Below are positions 1 through 7,611 of a DNA stretch of 64,000 bases, in pieces. Source of the stretch: Paraburkholderia flagellata (GTDB lineage Bacteria > Pseudomonadota > Gammaproteobacteria > Burkholderiales > Burkholderiaceae); NCBI RefSeq assembly GCF_021390645.1, contig NZ_JAJEJT010000002.1, positions 992,001 through 1,056,000 of the forward strand. Direction: 5' to 3'. The translations under genes were made by a program, and so were the position numbers. Under the pieces are notes generated by a model, which was not told where the DNA came from, did not search any database, and worked only from the letters and a program-made list of their open reading frames with translations. Position 1 is the stretch's first letter; every line of letters starts with the position of its first letter.

Positions 1-584
1 AGCACGACGTGCTCGCCTACGCCGAAGACCCCTGCGGCGCGGAGAACGGCTATTCGGGCCGCGAAGTGATGGCGGAGTTCCGCCGCGCGACGGGCCTGCC
101 CACGGCCACCAACATGATCGCGACCGACTGGCGCCAGATGGGCCACGCGATCCAGCTGCAATCGGTGGACATTCCGCTTGCCGATCCGCATTTCTGGACC
201 ATGCAGGGCTCGGTGCGCGTGGCGCAGATGTGCAACGACTGGGGCCTCACATGGGGCTCGCACTCGAACAATCACTTCGACATTTCGCTCGCGATGTTCA
301 CGCACGCGGCAGCAGCCGCGCCTGGGAAGATCACGGCGATCGACACGCACTGGATCTGGCAGGACGGCCAGCGCCTCACGCGCGAACCGCTGCAGATCGT
401 GGGCGGCAAGGTGCAGGTGCCGCAAAAGCCGGGCCTTGGCATCGAGATCGACCTGGACGAGCTGGAAAAGGCCCACGCGCTCTACAAGGAGCACGGCCTC
501 GGCGCGCGCGACGACGCGATCGCCATGCAATACCTCATTCCCAACTGGAAATTCGACAACAAGCGTCCGTGCCTCGTGCGCTGA
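1..584 (+). CDS. gudD: Glucarate dehydratase, C-terminal part (5' truncated by window edge)
   Basis: The reading frame is open from the left edge to TGA at 582-584 and encodes about the last 193 residues of an enolase-superfamily sugar-acid dehydratase. It closely matches the GudD C-terminal barrel: the segments [32 protein letters not shown] and [10 protein letters not shown] (with the general-base His) and the terminal [11 protein letters not shown] are hallmarks of D-glucarate dehydratase. The enzyme dehydrates D-glucarate to 5-dehydro-4-deoxy-D-glucarate in the cytoplasm. The next gene, 51 nt downstream on the same strand, encodes the following pathway enzyme, which supports an operon. 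The start codon and N-terminal capping domain lie outside the window. Confidence 0.95.
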   Translation, partial: HDVLAYAEDPCGAENGYSGREVMAEFRRATGLPTATNMIATDWRQMGHAIQLQSVDIPLADPHFWTMQGSVRVAQMCNDWGLTWGSHSNNHFDISLAMFTHAAAAAPGKITAIDTHWIWQDGQRLTREPLQIVGGKVQVPQKPGLGIEIDLDELEKAHALYKEHGLGARDDAIAMQYLIPNWKFDNKRPCLVR

Positions 585-635
585 ACGCCATCTTCGACTA
601 AACACCTTTACTGACTTCGCAACAGGATCAAGACC

Positions 636-1553
636 ATGACCACGCCGCAAGAACTCAAGCAAATCGTTTCCGAAGGCCTGCTTTCGTTCCCCGTGACCGA
701 CTTCGACGCGCAAGGCAACTTCCGCGCGAGCACCTACGCCGAGCGCCTCGAATGGCTGGCCCCGTATGGCGCGAGCGCGCTGTTCGCGGCGGGCGGCACG
801 GGCGAATTCTTCTCGCTCACGAAGAGCGAATACTCGCAGGTCATCAAGACGGCCACCGAAACCTGCAAGGGCAAGGTGCCGATTCTCGCGGGCGCGGGCG
901 GCGCGACGCGCGTGGCCATCGAGTACGCGCAGGAAGCCGAGCGCAATGGCGCGCAGGGCATTTTGCTGATGCCGCACTACCTCACGGAAGCCTCGCAGGA
1001 AGGCATTGCCGCGCACGTGGAGCAGGTCTGCAAGGCCGTGCCGAAGATGGGCGTGATCGTCTACAACCGCGCCAACTCGAAGCTGAACGCCGACATGCTG
1101 GAGCAGCTTGCGGACCGCTGCGAGAACCTCATCGGCTTCAAGGACGGCGTGGGCGAAATCGAAGCGATGGTGACGATCCGCCGCCGTCTGGGCGACCGCT
1201 TCTCGTACCTCGGCGGCCTGCCCACGGCCGAAGTCTACGCAGCGGCGTACAAGGCGCTGGGCGTGCCCGTGTATTCGTCGGCGGTGTTCAACTTCATTCC
1301 GAAGACGGCCATGCAGTTCTACCGCGCGATTGCAGCCGACGACCACGCGACGGTGGGCAAGCTCATCGACGAATTCTTCCTGCCGTACCTCGCCATCCGC
1401 AATCGCCGCGCGGGCTACGCAGTGAGCATCGTGAAGGCGGGCGCGAAGCTCGTGGGCCGCGACGCGGGCCCGGTGCGCGCACCGCTCACCGACCTCACGC
1501 AAGAGGAAGTGGCGCAGCTCGATGTGCTGATCAAGAAGCTCGGCGCGCAGTAA
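636..1553 (+). CDS. kdgD: 5-dehydro-4-deoxyglucarate dehydratase
   Basis: 305-residue DapA/NAL-family TIM-barrel lyase of full family length. It converts 5-dehydro-4-deoxy-D-glucarate to 2,5-dioxopentanoate (alpha-ketoglutarate semialdehyde) with loss of water and CO2. Visible hallmarks are the substrate-binding GGTGEF loop (residues 53-58), Tyr143 in IVYNR and the Schiff-base Lys169 in IGFKDG. It follows gudD directly, so the two give consecutive glucarate steps; the semialdehyde dehydrogenase that would complete the route is not in this window. The start at 636 is the ATG that begins MTTPQELK; an AGGATCAAG stretch precedes it. Confidence 0.95.
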   Translation: MTTPQELKQIVSEGLLSFPVTDFDAQGNFRASTYAERLEWLAPYGASALFAAGGTGEFFSLTKSEYSQVIKTATETCKGKVPILAGAGGATRVAIEYAQEAERNGAQGILLMPHYLTEASQEGIAAHVEQVCKAVPKMGVIVYNRANSKLNADMLEQLADRCENLIGFKDGVGEIEAMVTIRRRLGDRFSYLGGLPTAEVYAAAYKALGVPVYSSAVFNFIPKTAMQFYRAIAADDHATVGKLIDEFFLPYLAIRNRRAGYAVSIVKAGAKLVGRDAGPVRAPLTDLTQEEVAQLDVLIKKLGAQ

Positions 1554-1607
1554 CGCGTTCGGTGTTCACGCCATGCCCGCGCCAGCCGGTGCGCGGCCTG
1601 GCTTTCG

Positions 1608-1630
1608 ACAGGGCCCTGGCGGCCCTGTTT
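1608..1630 (+). terminator. Hairpin terminator after kdgD
   Basis: A perfect 8-bp stem, ACAGGGCC (1608-1615) and GGCCCTGT (1621-1628), encloses a 5-nt loop and is followed by TTTGCTT. It lies between the converging kdgD and H-NS-like genes, where an intrinsic terminator is expected. The T tract is short. Confidence 0.6.
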
Positions 1631-1655
1631 GCTTGTGAAGGGCGAGTGCGGCTAG

Positions 1656-1916
1656 TCAGGCGTTGTCGGCGGTGTCGCCGAACAGGTCCAGATTGGCGCG
1701 CTCGCGCCTTTTGCCTTCTTTGCCGTCGGTCTTGCGTGCGCGGCGTGCGGCCCGTTCCCGGCGCGGTTTGCCAAACACCTCGTCGGGCGTGAAGCCGAAT
1801 TCGGCGATTGCCGCGCGCACGTTGGCCAGCGCCTCGTGCGCCGCTTCGGCGCGCGCTGCTTCGATGCGCTCGTCGAGCTCGCGTTTCTGGGCGAGCAATT
1901 CGCGGTAGGTAGCCAT
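1656..1916 (-). CDS. H-NS-family-like protein lacking the usual DNA-binding end
   Basis: 86 residues. The first ~50 residues (MATYRELLAQKRELDERIE..., then ANVRAAIAEFGFTPDEVFG) match the N-terminal coiled-coil oligomerisation segment of the burkholderial H-NS/BprA-type histone-like family. Family members normally continue into a C-terminal DNA-binding module with a tryptophan and a WxGRGxxP-type loop. Here that part is replaced by a lysine/arginine-rich stretch (residues ~51-72) and an acidic tail (DLFGDTADNA), with no Trp and no GRGxxP. It may bind DNA non-specifically through the basic patch, or act as a partner or antagonist of full-length H-NS. Nothing in the other frames restores the missing module, so a simple frameshift is unlikely. 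Confidence 0.7.
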   Translation of the reverse strand: MATYRELLAQKRELDERIEAARAEAAHEALANVRAAIAEFGFTPDEVFGKPRRERAARRARKTDGKEGKRRERANLDLFGDTADNA

Positions 1917-2001
1917 CGATGATTCTTGTCGAGTGAAAACGAGCCGCTGATTTTACGCGCTGCGCGGGCTTCGCGTGGATTTGACACGTTAATTTGCGGC
2001 A

Positions 2002-2697
2002 TCAAAGATATGCGGCGAGGAGGGCGACCACGACGCCCGATAACCCCATCAGCAAGGCCGCGAGCCACAGCGACCGGCGCGCGGGCGCACCCACCGAGGC
2101 GGGTAGCCGCTTTTTGCCGCTCAGCATCGGGCCGATCAGATTGTGGCCTTTCACGAGCGCATAAATGGCAATCGCGCACACGTGCAGTACGACCGCTGCC
2201 GCGAGCACGTCCCACCCCCAAGCGTGCAGGCTGGCTATGGCATTCGCGATTTTTGCGGGCACGATTTCGCTGAGCGGGCCTTCGTCGGCGATATCGTTGT
2301 TGTCGTAGAGGCCGGTGAGCGTTTCGACCAGCAGCAGCGCGAGCAGCAGTAGAACCATCCAGCCGCCCGCCGCGTTGTGGCCCACCTGGACGTCGGGCTC
2401 GCGCCTCAACAAGTGGCGCAGATGGTCGATCGCCTTGCGCGGCGAGGCGACGAAGCGCGAGAAGCGCGCAGTCTCGCTGCCGAAGCACCCCCACAGAATG
2501 CGAAACAGCACGAGCGCAAGCAGCGTCTCGCCGAGGCGCACGTGCATCTGCATCCAGTTCATGCGCTGCGTGACGTACGCCGCGGCCACGAGCACGACGG
2601 TCAGCCAGTGGAACAGTCGGGTTGGCAGGTCCCAGACGGGCACGCGGCGCTCAGGGCGCTCAGAGCGGTCGCGGGTTGCGGATGTCGTCGAGTTCAT
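2002..2697 (-). CDS. Cytochrome b561-type di-haem membrane protein
   Basis: 231 residues with about four to five hydrophobic helices. The N-terminal VWDLPTRLFHW motif (His30 at the start of helix 1), His52 in the next helix region and the paired histidines around SLHAWGWDVL...VLHVC are the expected haem b ligands of the cytochrome b561/hydrogenase-type cytochrome b family (CybB superfamily). Such proteins pass electrons between periplasmic or quinone donors and partners in the inner membrane. No partner dehydrogenase or c-type cytochrome gene is adjacent, so its donor is unknown. It is transcribed away from the TMEM175-like gene, with a ~180-nt divergent intergenic region. Confidence 0.88.
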   Translation of the reverse strand: MNSTTSATRDRSERPERRVPVWDLPTRLFHWLTVVLVAAAYVTQRMNWMQMHVRLGETLLALVLFRILWGCFGSETARFSRFVASPRKAIDHLRHLLRREPDVQVGHNAAGGWMVLLLLALLLVETLTGLYDNNDIADEGPLSEIVPAKIANAIASLHAWGWDVLAAAVVLHVCAIAIYALVKGHNLIGPMLSGKKRLPASVGAPARRSLWLAALLMGLSGVVVALLAAYL

Positions 2698-2877
2698 GAT
2701 TCGTGGCTGGCTGACTGGCTGGCGTGGCGCTCAACGGCATCATAGGTCAGGAACGCTCGCGTGCCATGTGCAGCGCAAGATACGCAACTGCGTTGCCGCC
2801 ACGGCGACGTGGCATCGCGCGGCGACTTCGGCCATACTTGCCGCTTGCCTTACATCCCTTGCAAGCCGATCCCGCAG

Positions 2878-3477
2878 ATGGAAAAAAACCGACTCGAAGC
2901 TTTCAGCGATGGCGTGCTCGCCATCATCATCACCATCATGGTGCTGGAACTCAAGGTGCCGCACGGCGACAATCTCGCTGCGCTCGCGCCGCTCTGGCCG
3001 GTTTATCTGAGCTATGTGCTGAGCTTCATCTACGTGGGTATCTACTGGAACAACCATCATCACATGCTGCAGGTGGCGCGCCGCGTGAACGGCTCGGTGC
3101 TCTGGGCCAATCTGCATCTGCTGTTCTGGCTTTCGCTGCTGCCGTTCACGACGGGCTGGATGGGCGAGAACGAGTTCGGACGCTGGCCGACCGCGCTTTA
3201 CGGCGTCAACCTGCTGCTTTGCGCGGTCGCTTATGTCGTGCTGCAATTTACGCTCGTGCGCTATCACGGCACGCAAAGTCCGCTTGCCATTGCATTGGGC
3301 AACGACTTGAAGGGCAAGATTTCGCCAGTGATTTATACGGCGGGCTTTGCGCTTGCGGCGCTCGACTATCCACGCGTTGGCGCGATTTTCTATTTCATTG
3401 CGGCGCTGCTCTGGCTCGTGCCCGATCAACGCATGGAGCGGCTCGCCCTGGCCGCGGGCGAAAAGAAAGAAGAGTAA
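2878..3477 (+). CDS. TMEM175/DUF1211-family membrane protein, putative K+ channel
   Basis: 199 residues from ATG 2878; earlier in-frame starts add an arginine-rich unlikely leader. The first helix carries the RxxxFSD signature of the TMEM175 family (Arg5, Phe9, Ser10, Asp11), followed by a typical six-helix hydrophobic pattern and a HHHM segment after helix 2. Bacterial members form tetrameric potassium-selective leak channels lacking the classical P-loop filter. It appears to be monocistronic, ending 54 nt before the converging DUF4142 gene with a hairpin between them. Channel activity is inferred from the family only. Confidence 0.88.
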   Translation: MEKNRLEAFSDGVLAIIITIMVLELKVPHGDNLAALAPLWPVYLSYVLSFIYVGIYWNNHHHMLQVARRVNGSVLWANLHLLFWLSLLPFTTGWMGENEFGRWPTALYGVNLLLCAVAYVVLQFTLVRYHGTQSPLAIALGNDLKGKISPVIYTAGFALAALDYPRVGAIFYFIAALLWLVPDQRMERLALAAGEKKEE

Positions 3478-3485
3478 ACGGCACT

Positions 3486-3512
3486 GGGGCCGGCGCGCAT
3501 GCGGCCGGCCCC
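3486..3512 (+). terminator. Hairpin between converging genes
   Basis: GGGGCCGGC (3486-3494) pairs perfectly with GCCGGCCCC (3504-3512) across a 9-nt loop. It sits in the 54-nt gap between the converging TMEM175-like and DUF4142 genes. There is no long T tract, so it may be a weak or Rho-assisted terminator working on both strands. Confidence 0.5.
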
Positions 3513-3531
3513 TTCGTGCATCACGTCGTCA

Positions 3532-4101
3532 TCAGCCTGCCAGATGCTTGCGCTTGGCGAGTTCCTGAGCCTTGGCGTAGTCGGCCTGGATCACGGGCAG
3601 GCCTGCCGTGGCGGCCTTCTTGAGGCCGGCGTCGCGGCCCGAGGCGATCTCCGCCTGGAAGGCCGAGAGCGTCTTCTGCTGGCCGGCCAGCGCGACCTGC
3701 TCGATATACGTCTTGTCGAAATCCGCGCCGCGCAGATTGTTGATGCTGCTGATCACCGCCGCATCCGGGTCGTTACGCGGCACGTCCACGCCGCGCGGGC
3801 TCGCCGCGCGCATCGAGTCGGAGAGCTTCGAATAGTCGGCCACCAGTTTTTCTGCGAAGGCCTTCACTTCGCGGTCGGTCGAGCGCGAGTCGGCAATGCG
3901 CGCGGCATCGCGTTGCGTGGCGACGGTTTGCGTGCCGTCTGCGATGAACGCCTTGTCGGCTTCGTGAAGCTGGCCGGTCGCGGCCGTGGTGGAGGCAGAA
4001 GCCGCGGAAGGCGCGGGGGTCTGCGCATGGGCGCTCAGCGTAACGGCGCAAAGGCTGGCGGCCGAAGCCGCGATGAGCGAGGCAAGCGAGAGGCGAGTCA
4101 T
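3532..4101 (-). CDS. DUF4142-family secreted protein
   Basis: 189 residues with a clear Sec signal peptide (hydrophobic core within residues 5-20, likely cleavage after SAHA near residue 26), so it should be periplasmic. The mature part is an alpha-helical, ferritin-like DUF4142 domain with the recurrent ADKAFI...AARIADSRSTDREVKAFA pattern and the C-terminal repeat with DAGLKKAATAGLPVI. The molecular function of the family is unknown; members are often stress-associated. A strong Shine-Dalgarno-like AAAGGAG lies just upstream of the start. It is convergent with the TMEM175-type gene and shows no operon partner. Confidence 0.88.
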   Translation of the reverse strand: MTRLSLASLIAASAASLCAVTLSAHAQTPAPSAASASTTAATGQLHEADKAFIADGTQTVATQRDAARIADSRSTDREVKAFAEKLVADYSKLSDSMRAASPRGVDVPRNDPDAAVISSINNLRGADFDKTYIEQVALAGQQKTLSAFQAEIASGRDAGLKKAATAGLPVIQADYAKAQELAKRKHLAG

Positions 4102-4510
4102 GTGAACTCCTTTCTGCGTAGTTGGTATCGATTGCGCGCGCAGCGCCGCGCTTATTGCGGCTTTCCGTGCGGCGCTGCGCGGGACCGTTCTGGCGTGGCG
4201 CCTTGCTGCTCAACGGTCTGAGGAATTCTATGAACTCGCGTGCCGTACAGGTGAAACGATTGCTTCGCTTGTGTAACGGTTGGTAAGAGAGCATGCGAAG
4301 AAAATAACGATCCGCGTATTCACATCGACGTCATGCGTTTATGCCAATACGGCGTTTTCCATTTGCGCCAACCGGCGCACAATGTCCCTCGCGCGTATCG
4401 TTGCGCCCACAGCGAAAAGTCCCACGATGTGGGCGCGAACGCGGTTTGAGTCCCACCGAGCGCGCGCAAAAGCGCACGCAAAAAACGTAGGCCAACGAGG
4501 AGGAGACACG
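4102..4510. other. Divergent intergenic region, 409 nt
   Basis: Separates the DUF4142 gene (minus) from the MFS/CoA-ligase operon (plus). It contains AT-richer stretches around 4220-4330 that could hold the two promoters, and a GAGGAGGAG Shine-Dalgarno at about 4497-4505 serving the MFS gene. Short overlapping frames here read as arginine/cysteine-rich nonsense. No clear operator palindrome was found. Confidence 0.5.
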
Positions 4511-5839
4511 ATGGACGACAAGCTGGTTGCAACCGCATCCACGACTACATCGAGCGCCGCAACCGCCACCGCCGCGAACTTTCGCTGGCGCGTGCTGATT
4601 TGGCTGCTGTTCGGCGGCATCATCAATTACCTCGATCGCGCGAATCTCGCGATCGCCGCGCCCGGCATGATTCACGACCTGGGCCTCACGCGCACTCAAA
4701 TCGGTCTGCTGGGCACCGTGTTCGCCTGGACCTACGCCGTGATGCAGTTGCCGGCGGGCTGGATCATCGACCGCTTCGGCGCAAAGCGCGCCTATGCAGT
4801 GGGCATGATCTGGTGGAGCGTCGCGACGTGGCTCACCGGCGTGGTCGGCTCGATCTCGGGCCTCATCGTCATGCGCGTGCTGCTTGCAGTGGGCGAGGCG
4901 CCTTGCTGGCCGACCTCGGCGAAGATCACGGCGGCATGGTTTCCCGCCAAGGAGCGAGGCTTCGCCACCGGCATCTGGGATTCGTCGTCGAAGTGGGGGC
5001 CCGCGCTCGCACCCGCCGTGCTGGTCGCGCTGATGATCGCCTTCGGCTGGCGCTCGCTCTTTCACGTGACGGGCGCCATCGGCATCGTCTTCGCCGTGCT
5101 GTTCCTTTTTCTCTATCGCAACCCGGTGCAGAGCAAGCGGCTCACGCGCGAGGAGTTCGCCTATATCGAAGCGGGAGGCGGCGGCCACGAGCGTTCGCTC
5201 ACGACCGCGCCTATTCGCTGGCGCGCGCTGTTCGCTTCGCGCAGCGTGTGGGGCATGATTTTCGGTTACTTCTGCGCGATCTGGCTTTGGAATATCTTTC
5301 TCGTGTTCCTGCCGCTCTACCTGCTCGACCGCTTTCATATTTCATTCGCACAACTGGGCATCTACGCGAGTATTCCGTGGTTCGGCGGCGCGGCGGGCGA
5401 GATCGCCGCCGGCTGGATCGCGAAGAAGCTCGTCGATCGCCATGTGGCTTCGCCTATGGTCGCCAAGCGCATGCTGATCGTCGTGTGCGCGATTGGCGCG
5501 GGCGTGTGCGCGGCGGCGCTGCCACTCGCGAACACGATAGGCGCGAGCGTCGCTCTGATGACGTTGGGGCTCGCGTTCATCGCTGCCACCATCGGCAACG
5601 CGTGGGCACTCGCGGCCGATATCGCCCCGTCTTCGATGGTCGCTTCCGTAAGTGCGATCCAGAACTTCGGTGGCTATTTCGGCGGGGCGTTCTCGCCGGT
5701 CGTGGCGGGCTTTATCGTCGACCGCACGGGATCGTATTCGCTGGCGTTCGTCATGGGCGGCGTGATTGCGGCCTGCGCGGCGCTGTTCTACTGGTTCATG
5801 GCGCGCGATACGGTGGGCCAGTCAGCGGACGCAGGTTGA
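4511..5839 (+). CDS. MFS transporter, anion:cation symporter (ACS) type
   Basis: 442 residues from ATG 4511, chosen because it follows GAGGAGGAGAC at ideal spacing; the longer upstream frame is not protein-like. Twelve hydrophobic helices are apparent. NYLDRANLAIAAPGM in helix 1 is the ACS-family signature and GWIIDRFGAKRAYAVG is the loop 2-3 motif of the superfamily. ACS carriers import organic anions such as galactonate, glucarate, phthalate or aromatic acids with protons. The stop lies 10 nt before an acyl-CoA ligase, so the pair plausibly takes up and CoA-activates one organic acid. The substrate cannot be told from sequence. Confidence 0.9.
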   Translation: MDDKLVATASTTTSSAATATAANFRWRVLIWLLFGGIINYLDRANLAIAAPGMIHDLGLTRTQIGLLGTVFAWTYAVMQLPAGWIIDRFGAKRAYAVGMIWWSVATWLTGVVGSISGLIVMRVLLAVGEAPCWPTSAKITAAWFPAKERGFATGIWDSSSKWGPALAPAVLVALMIAFGWRSLFHVTGAIGIVFAVLFLFLYRNPVQSKRLTREEFAYIEAGGGGHERSLTTAPIRWRALFASRSVWGMIFGYFCAIWLWNIFLVFLPLYLLDRFHISFAQLGIYASIPWFGGAAGEIAAGWIAKKLVDRHVASPMVAKRMLIVVCAIGAGVCAAALPLANTIGASVALMTLGLAFIAATIGNAWALAADIAPSSMVASVSAIQNFGGYFGGAFSPVVAGFIVDRTGSYSLAFVMGGVIAACAALFYWFMARDTVGQSADAG

Positions 5840-5849
5840 GGAGACGGAC

Positions 5850-7520
5850 GTGAACGCCTACGAAAGTTTTCCCTGGCACGTGCTATACGACATCGGCATC
5901 GAGGCGAATCCTAAGCAGGACTATACGAACGGCCTCGACCTGTTCGCAGCGGCGCTCGCGCGCGCGCCGCATGAGAGTGCGCTGCTCTACTTCGACGGCA
6001 GGCTCGACTGGCAGGCGCTCGACGAGTGGAGCGACCGCATAGCCTGCGTACTTCTCGACGAAGGCGTGCAGCGCGGCGATCGCGTGGCGCTGTACTTGCA
6101 GAACGTGCCGCAATTCGTGATGGCCTTGCTCGGAATCTGGAAGGCGGGCGCCGTGATGGTGCCGGTCAATCCGATGAATCGCAGGCGCGAACTGAAACTG
6201 CTGCTCGACGATTCGCAAACGCGGCTGCTGATCTGCGACGCCGCGCTCGAAGGCGAAGTCGTTCGCGAAGTGATCGCGAACATCGAAGCCGAAGGCAACG
6301 CCGCGCCGCGCGTCCTCACCACGCACGCGCGTGCGCTGCAAACACGCGACGATGCGCGCGTGTTCGGCGCATACCGCGAGGACAGTGGAGCAAGCGAGCG
6401 CGCAGGCGATCTTTTGCACGTAGCGCAAGCCGTGCAGCAAGGGCGCAAACCGCCGCCGGTCGCGCTGGCGGCGAGCGACCCCGCCATGCTCGTCTATACC
6501 TCGGGCACGAGCGGCCGCCCGAAAGGCGCGATCTGCACGCACGGCAATTTCGCGTTCAACGCGCAGACCTACCGCGATTTCTGCGATCTGCGCGAAGGCG
6601 GCCCGATACTCGGCGTGGCGCCGCTCTTTCACATTACCGGCCTGGTTGGCCATATCGGCGCGTCGTGGATTGCGCGCGCACCGCTGATTCTCACGCACCG
6701 CTTCGACCCGGCGGCTACGCTCGACGCCATCGAGGAACACCGCGCGGAGTTCACGATCGGCGCGATCACGGTGTTCATCGCGCTGCTGCATCACGCCGAT
6801 GCGACCCGCGAGAAACTGGCCACGCTCACGAAGATCTATTCGGGCGGCGCTCCCATCGCGCCCAGCGTGGTTGAGGCGTTTCGCGCGAAGTTCGGCCGCG
6901 TGATCCACGGCGCGTACGGGCTCACCGAAACGAACTCGCCCACGCACATGGTGCCGCTCGCGAGGACGGCGCCCGTCGATCCACGCAGCGGCGCGCTGGC
7001 CATGGGCGTGCCGGTGCCTGGCGCCGAAGTGGCGATCGTCGACGATGACGGCCGCATGCTCGCGCCCGGCGAAACGGGCGAGATCGTCTGCCGCGGGCCG
7101 ATGGTAGTGCCCGGCTACTGGAACAACCCGACGGAGACCGGCAATGCGTTTCGCGGCGGCTGGTTCCATACCGGCGACGTCGGCTTCATGGACGAAGCGG
7201 GCTGGTTCTATCTCGTCGACCGCAAGAAGGACATGATCAACGCGGCCGGCTTCAAGGTCTGGCCGCGCGAAGTGGAAGACGTGCTGTACGGTCATCCGGC
7301 CGTGCGCGAGGCGGCTGTGGTGGGTGTGCCCGATCCTTATCGCGGCGAGACGGTGAAAGCCGTAGTGAGCCTGCGTGCGGGCGCAGTGGCCGACGCAGCG
7401 GAGTTGATCGCGTTCTGCAAGGCGCGCATGGCGGCGTACAAATATCCGCGCATCGTCGAGTTCCGTGACGAATTGCCGAAGACGGCCACGGGGAAGATAT
7501 TGCGACGGGAATTACGGTAA
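5850..7520 (+). CDS. Class I adenylate-forming acyl-CoA ligase
   Basis: 556 residues starting at GTG 5850, preceded by TGAGGAGAC. All core motifs of the ANL superfamily are present: the P-loop YTSGTSGRPKG from Tyr216, GAYGLTETN, the adenylate-binding GWFHTGDVGFMDEAG, the hinge DRKKDMI, and the C-terminal PKTATGKILRREL with catalytic Lys549. It should activate a carboxylic acid with ATP to an acyl-AMP and then an acyl-CoA thioester in the cytoplasm. The overall character is closest to fatty-acid or aryl/cinnamoyl-type CoA ligases. It is operonic with the MFS carrier, but no downstream beta-oxidation or hydratase gene is present, so the acid remains unknown. Confidence 0.92.
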   Translation: MNAYESFPWHVLYDIGIEANPKQDYTNGLDLFAAALARAPHESALLYFDGRLDWQALDEWSDRIACVLLDEGVQRGDRVALYLQNVPQFVMALLGIWKAGAVMVPVNPMNRRRELKLLLDDSQTRLLICDAALEGEVVREVIANIEAEGNAAPRVLTTHARALQTRDDARVFGAYREDSGASERAGDLLHVAQAVQQGRKPPPVALAASDPAMLVYTSGTSGRPKGAICTHGNFAFNAQTYRDFCDLREGGPILGVAPLFHITGLVGHIGASWIARAPLILTHRFDPAATLDAIEEHRAEFTIGAITVFIALLHHADATREKLATLTKIYSGGAPIAPSVVEAFRAKFGRVIHGAYGLTETNSPTHMVPLARTAPVDPRSGALAMGVPVPGAEVAIVDDDGRMLAPGETGEIVCRGPMVVPGYWNNPTETGNAFRGGWFHTGDVGFMDEAGWFYLVDRKKDMINAAGFKVWPREVEDVLYGHPAVREAAVVGVPDPYRGETVKAVVSLRAGAVADAAELIAFCKARMAAYKYPRIVEFRDELPKTATGKILRRELR

Positions 7521-7555
7521 TGGTTGCGCGAGCAATTTGATGAGATGGAAAACCG

Positions 7556-7584
7556 ATGCGCCCCGAGACAGGCTCGGGGCGCAT
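7556..7584. terminator. Bidirectional hairpin terminator
   Basis: A perfect 12-bp stem, ATGCGCCCCGAG (7556-7567) and CTCGGGGCGCAT (7573-7584), with a 5-nt loop. It is located between the converging acyl-CoA ligase and metE genes. On the minus strand, which is the metE transcript, the stem is followed by CGGTTTTCC, giving a short U tract. This is the most convincing intrinsic terminator in the window. Confidence 0.75.
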
Positions 7585-7611
7585 GAAACGGGCTTAGTGC
7601 GCTAATCCGCC

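Noticed and set aside
5883..7295. 470-codon minus-strand frame over the acyl-CoA ligase
   Set aside because: The plus-strand ligase has every ANL motif; the antisense product is arginine/histidine-rich nonsense.
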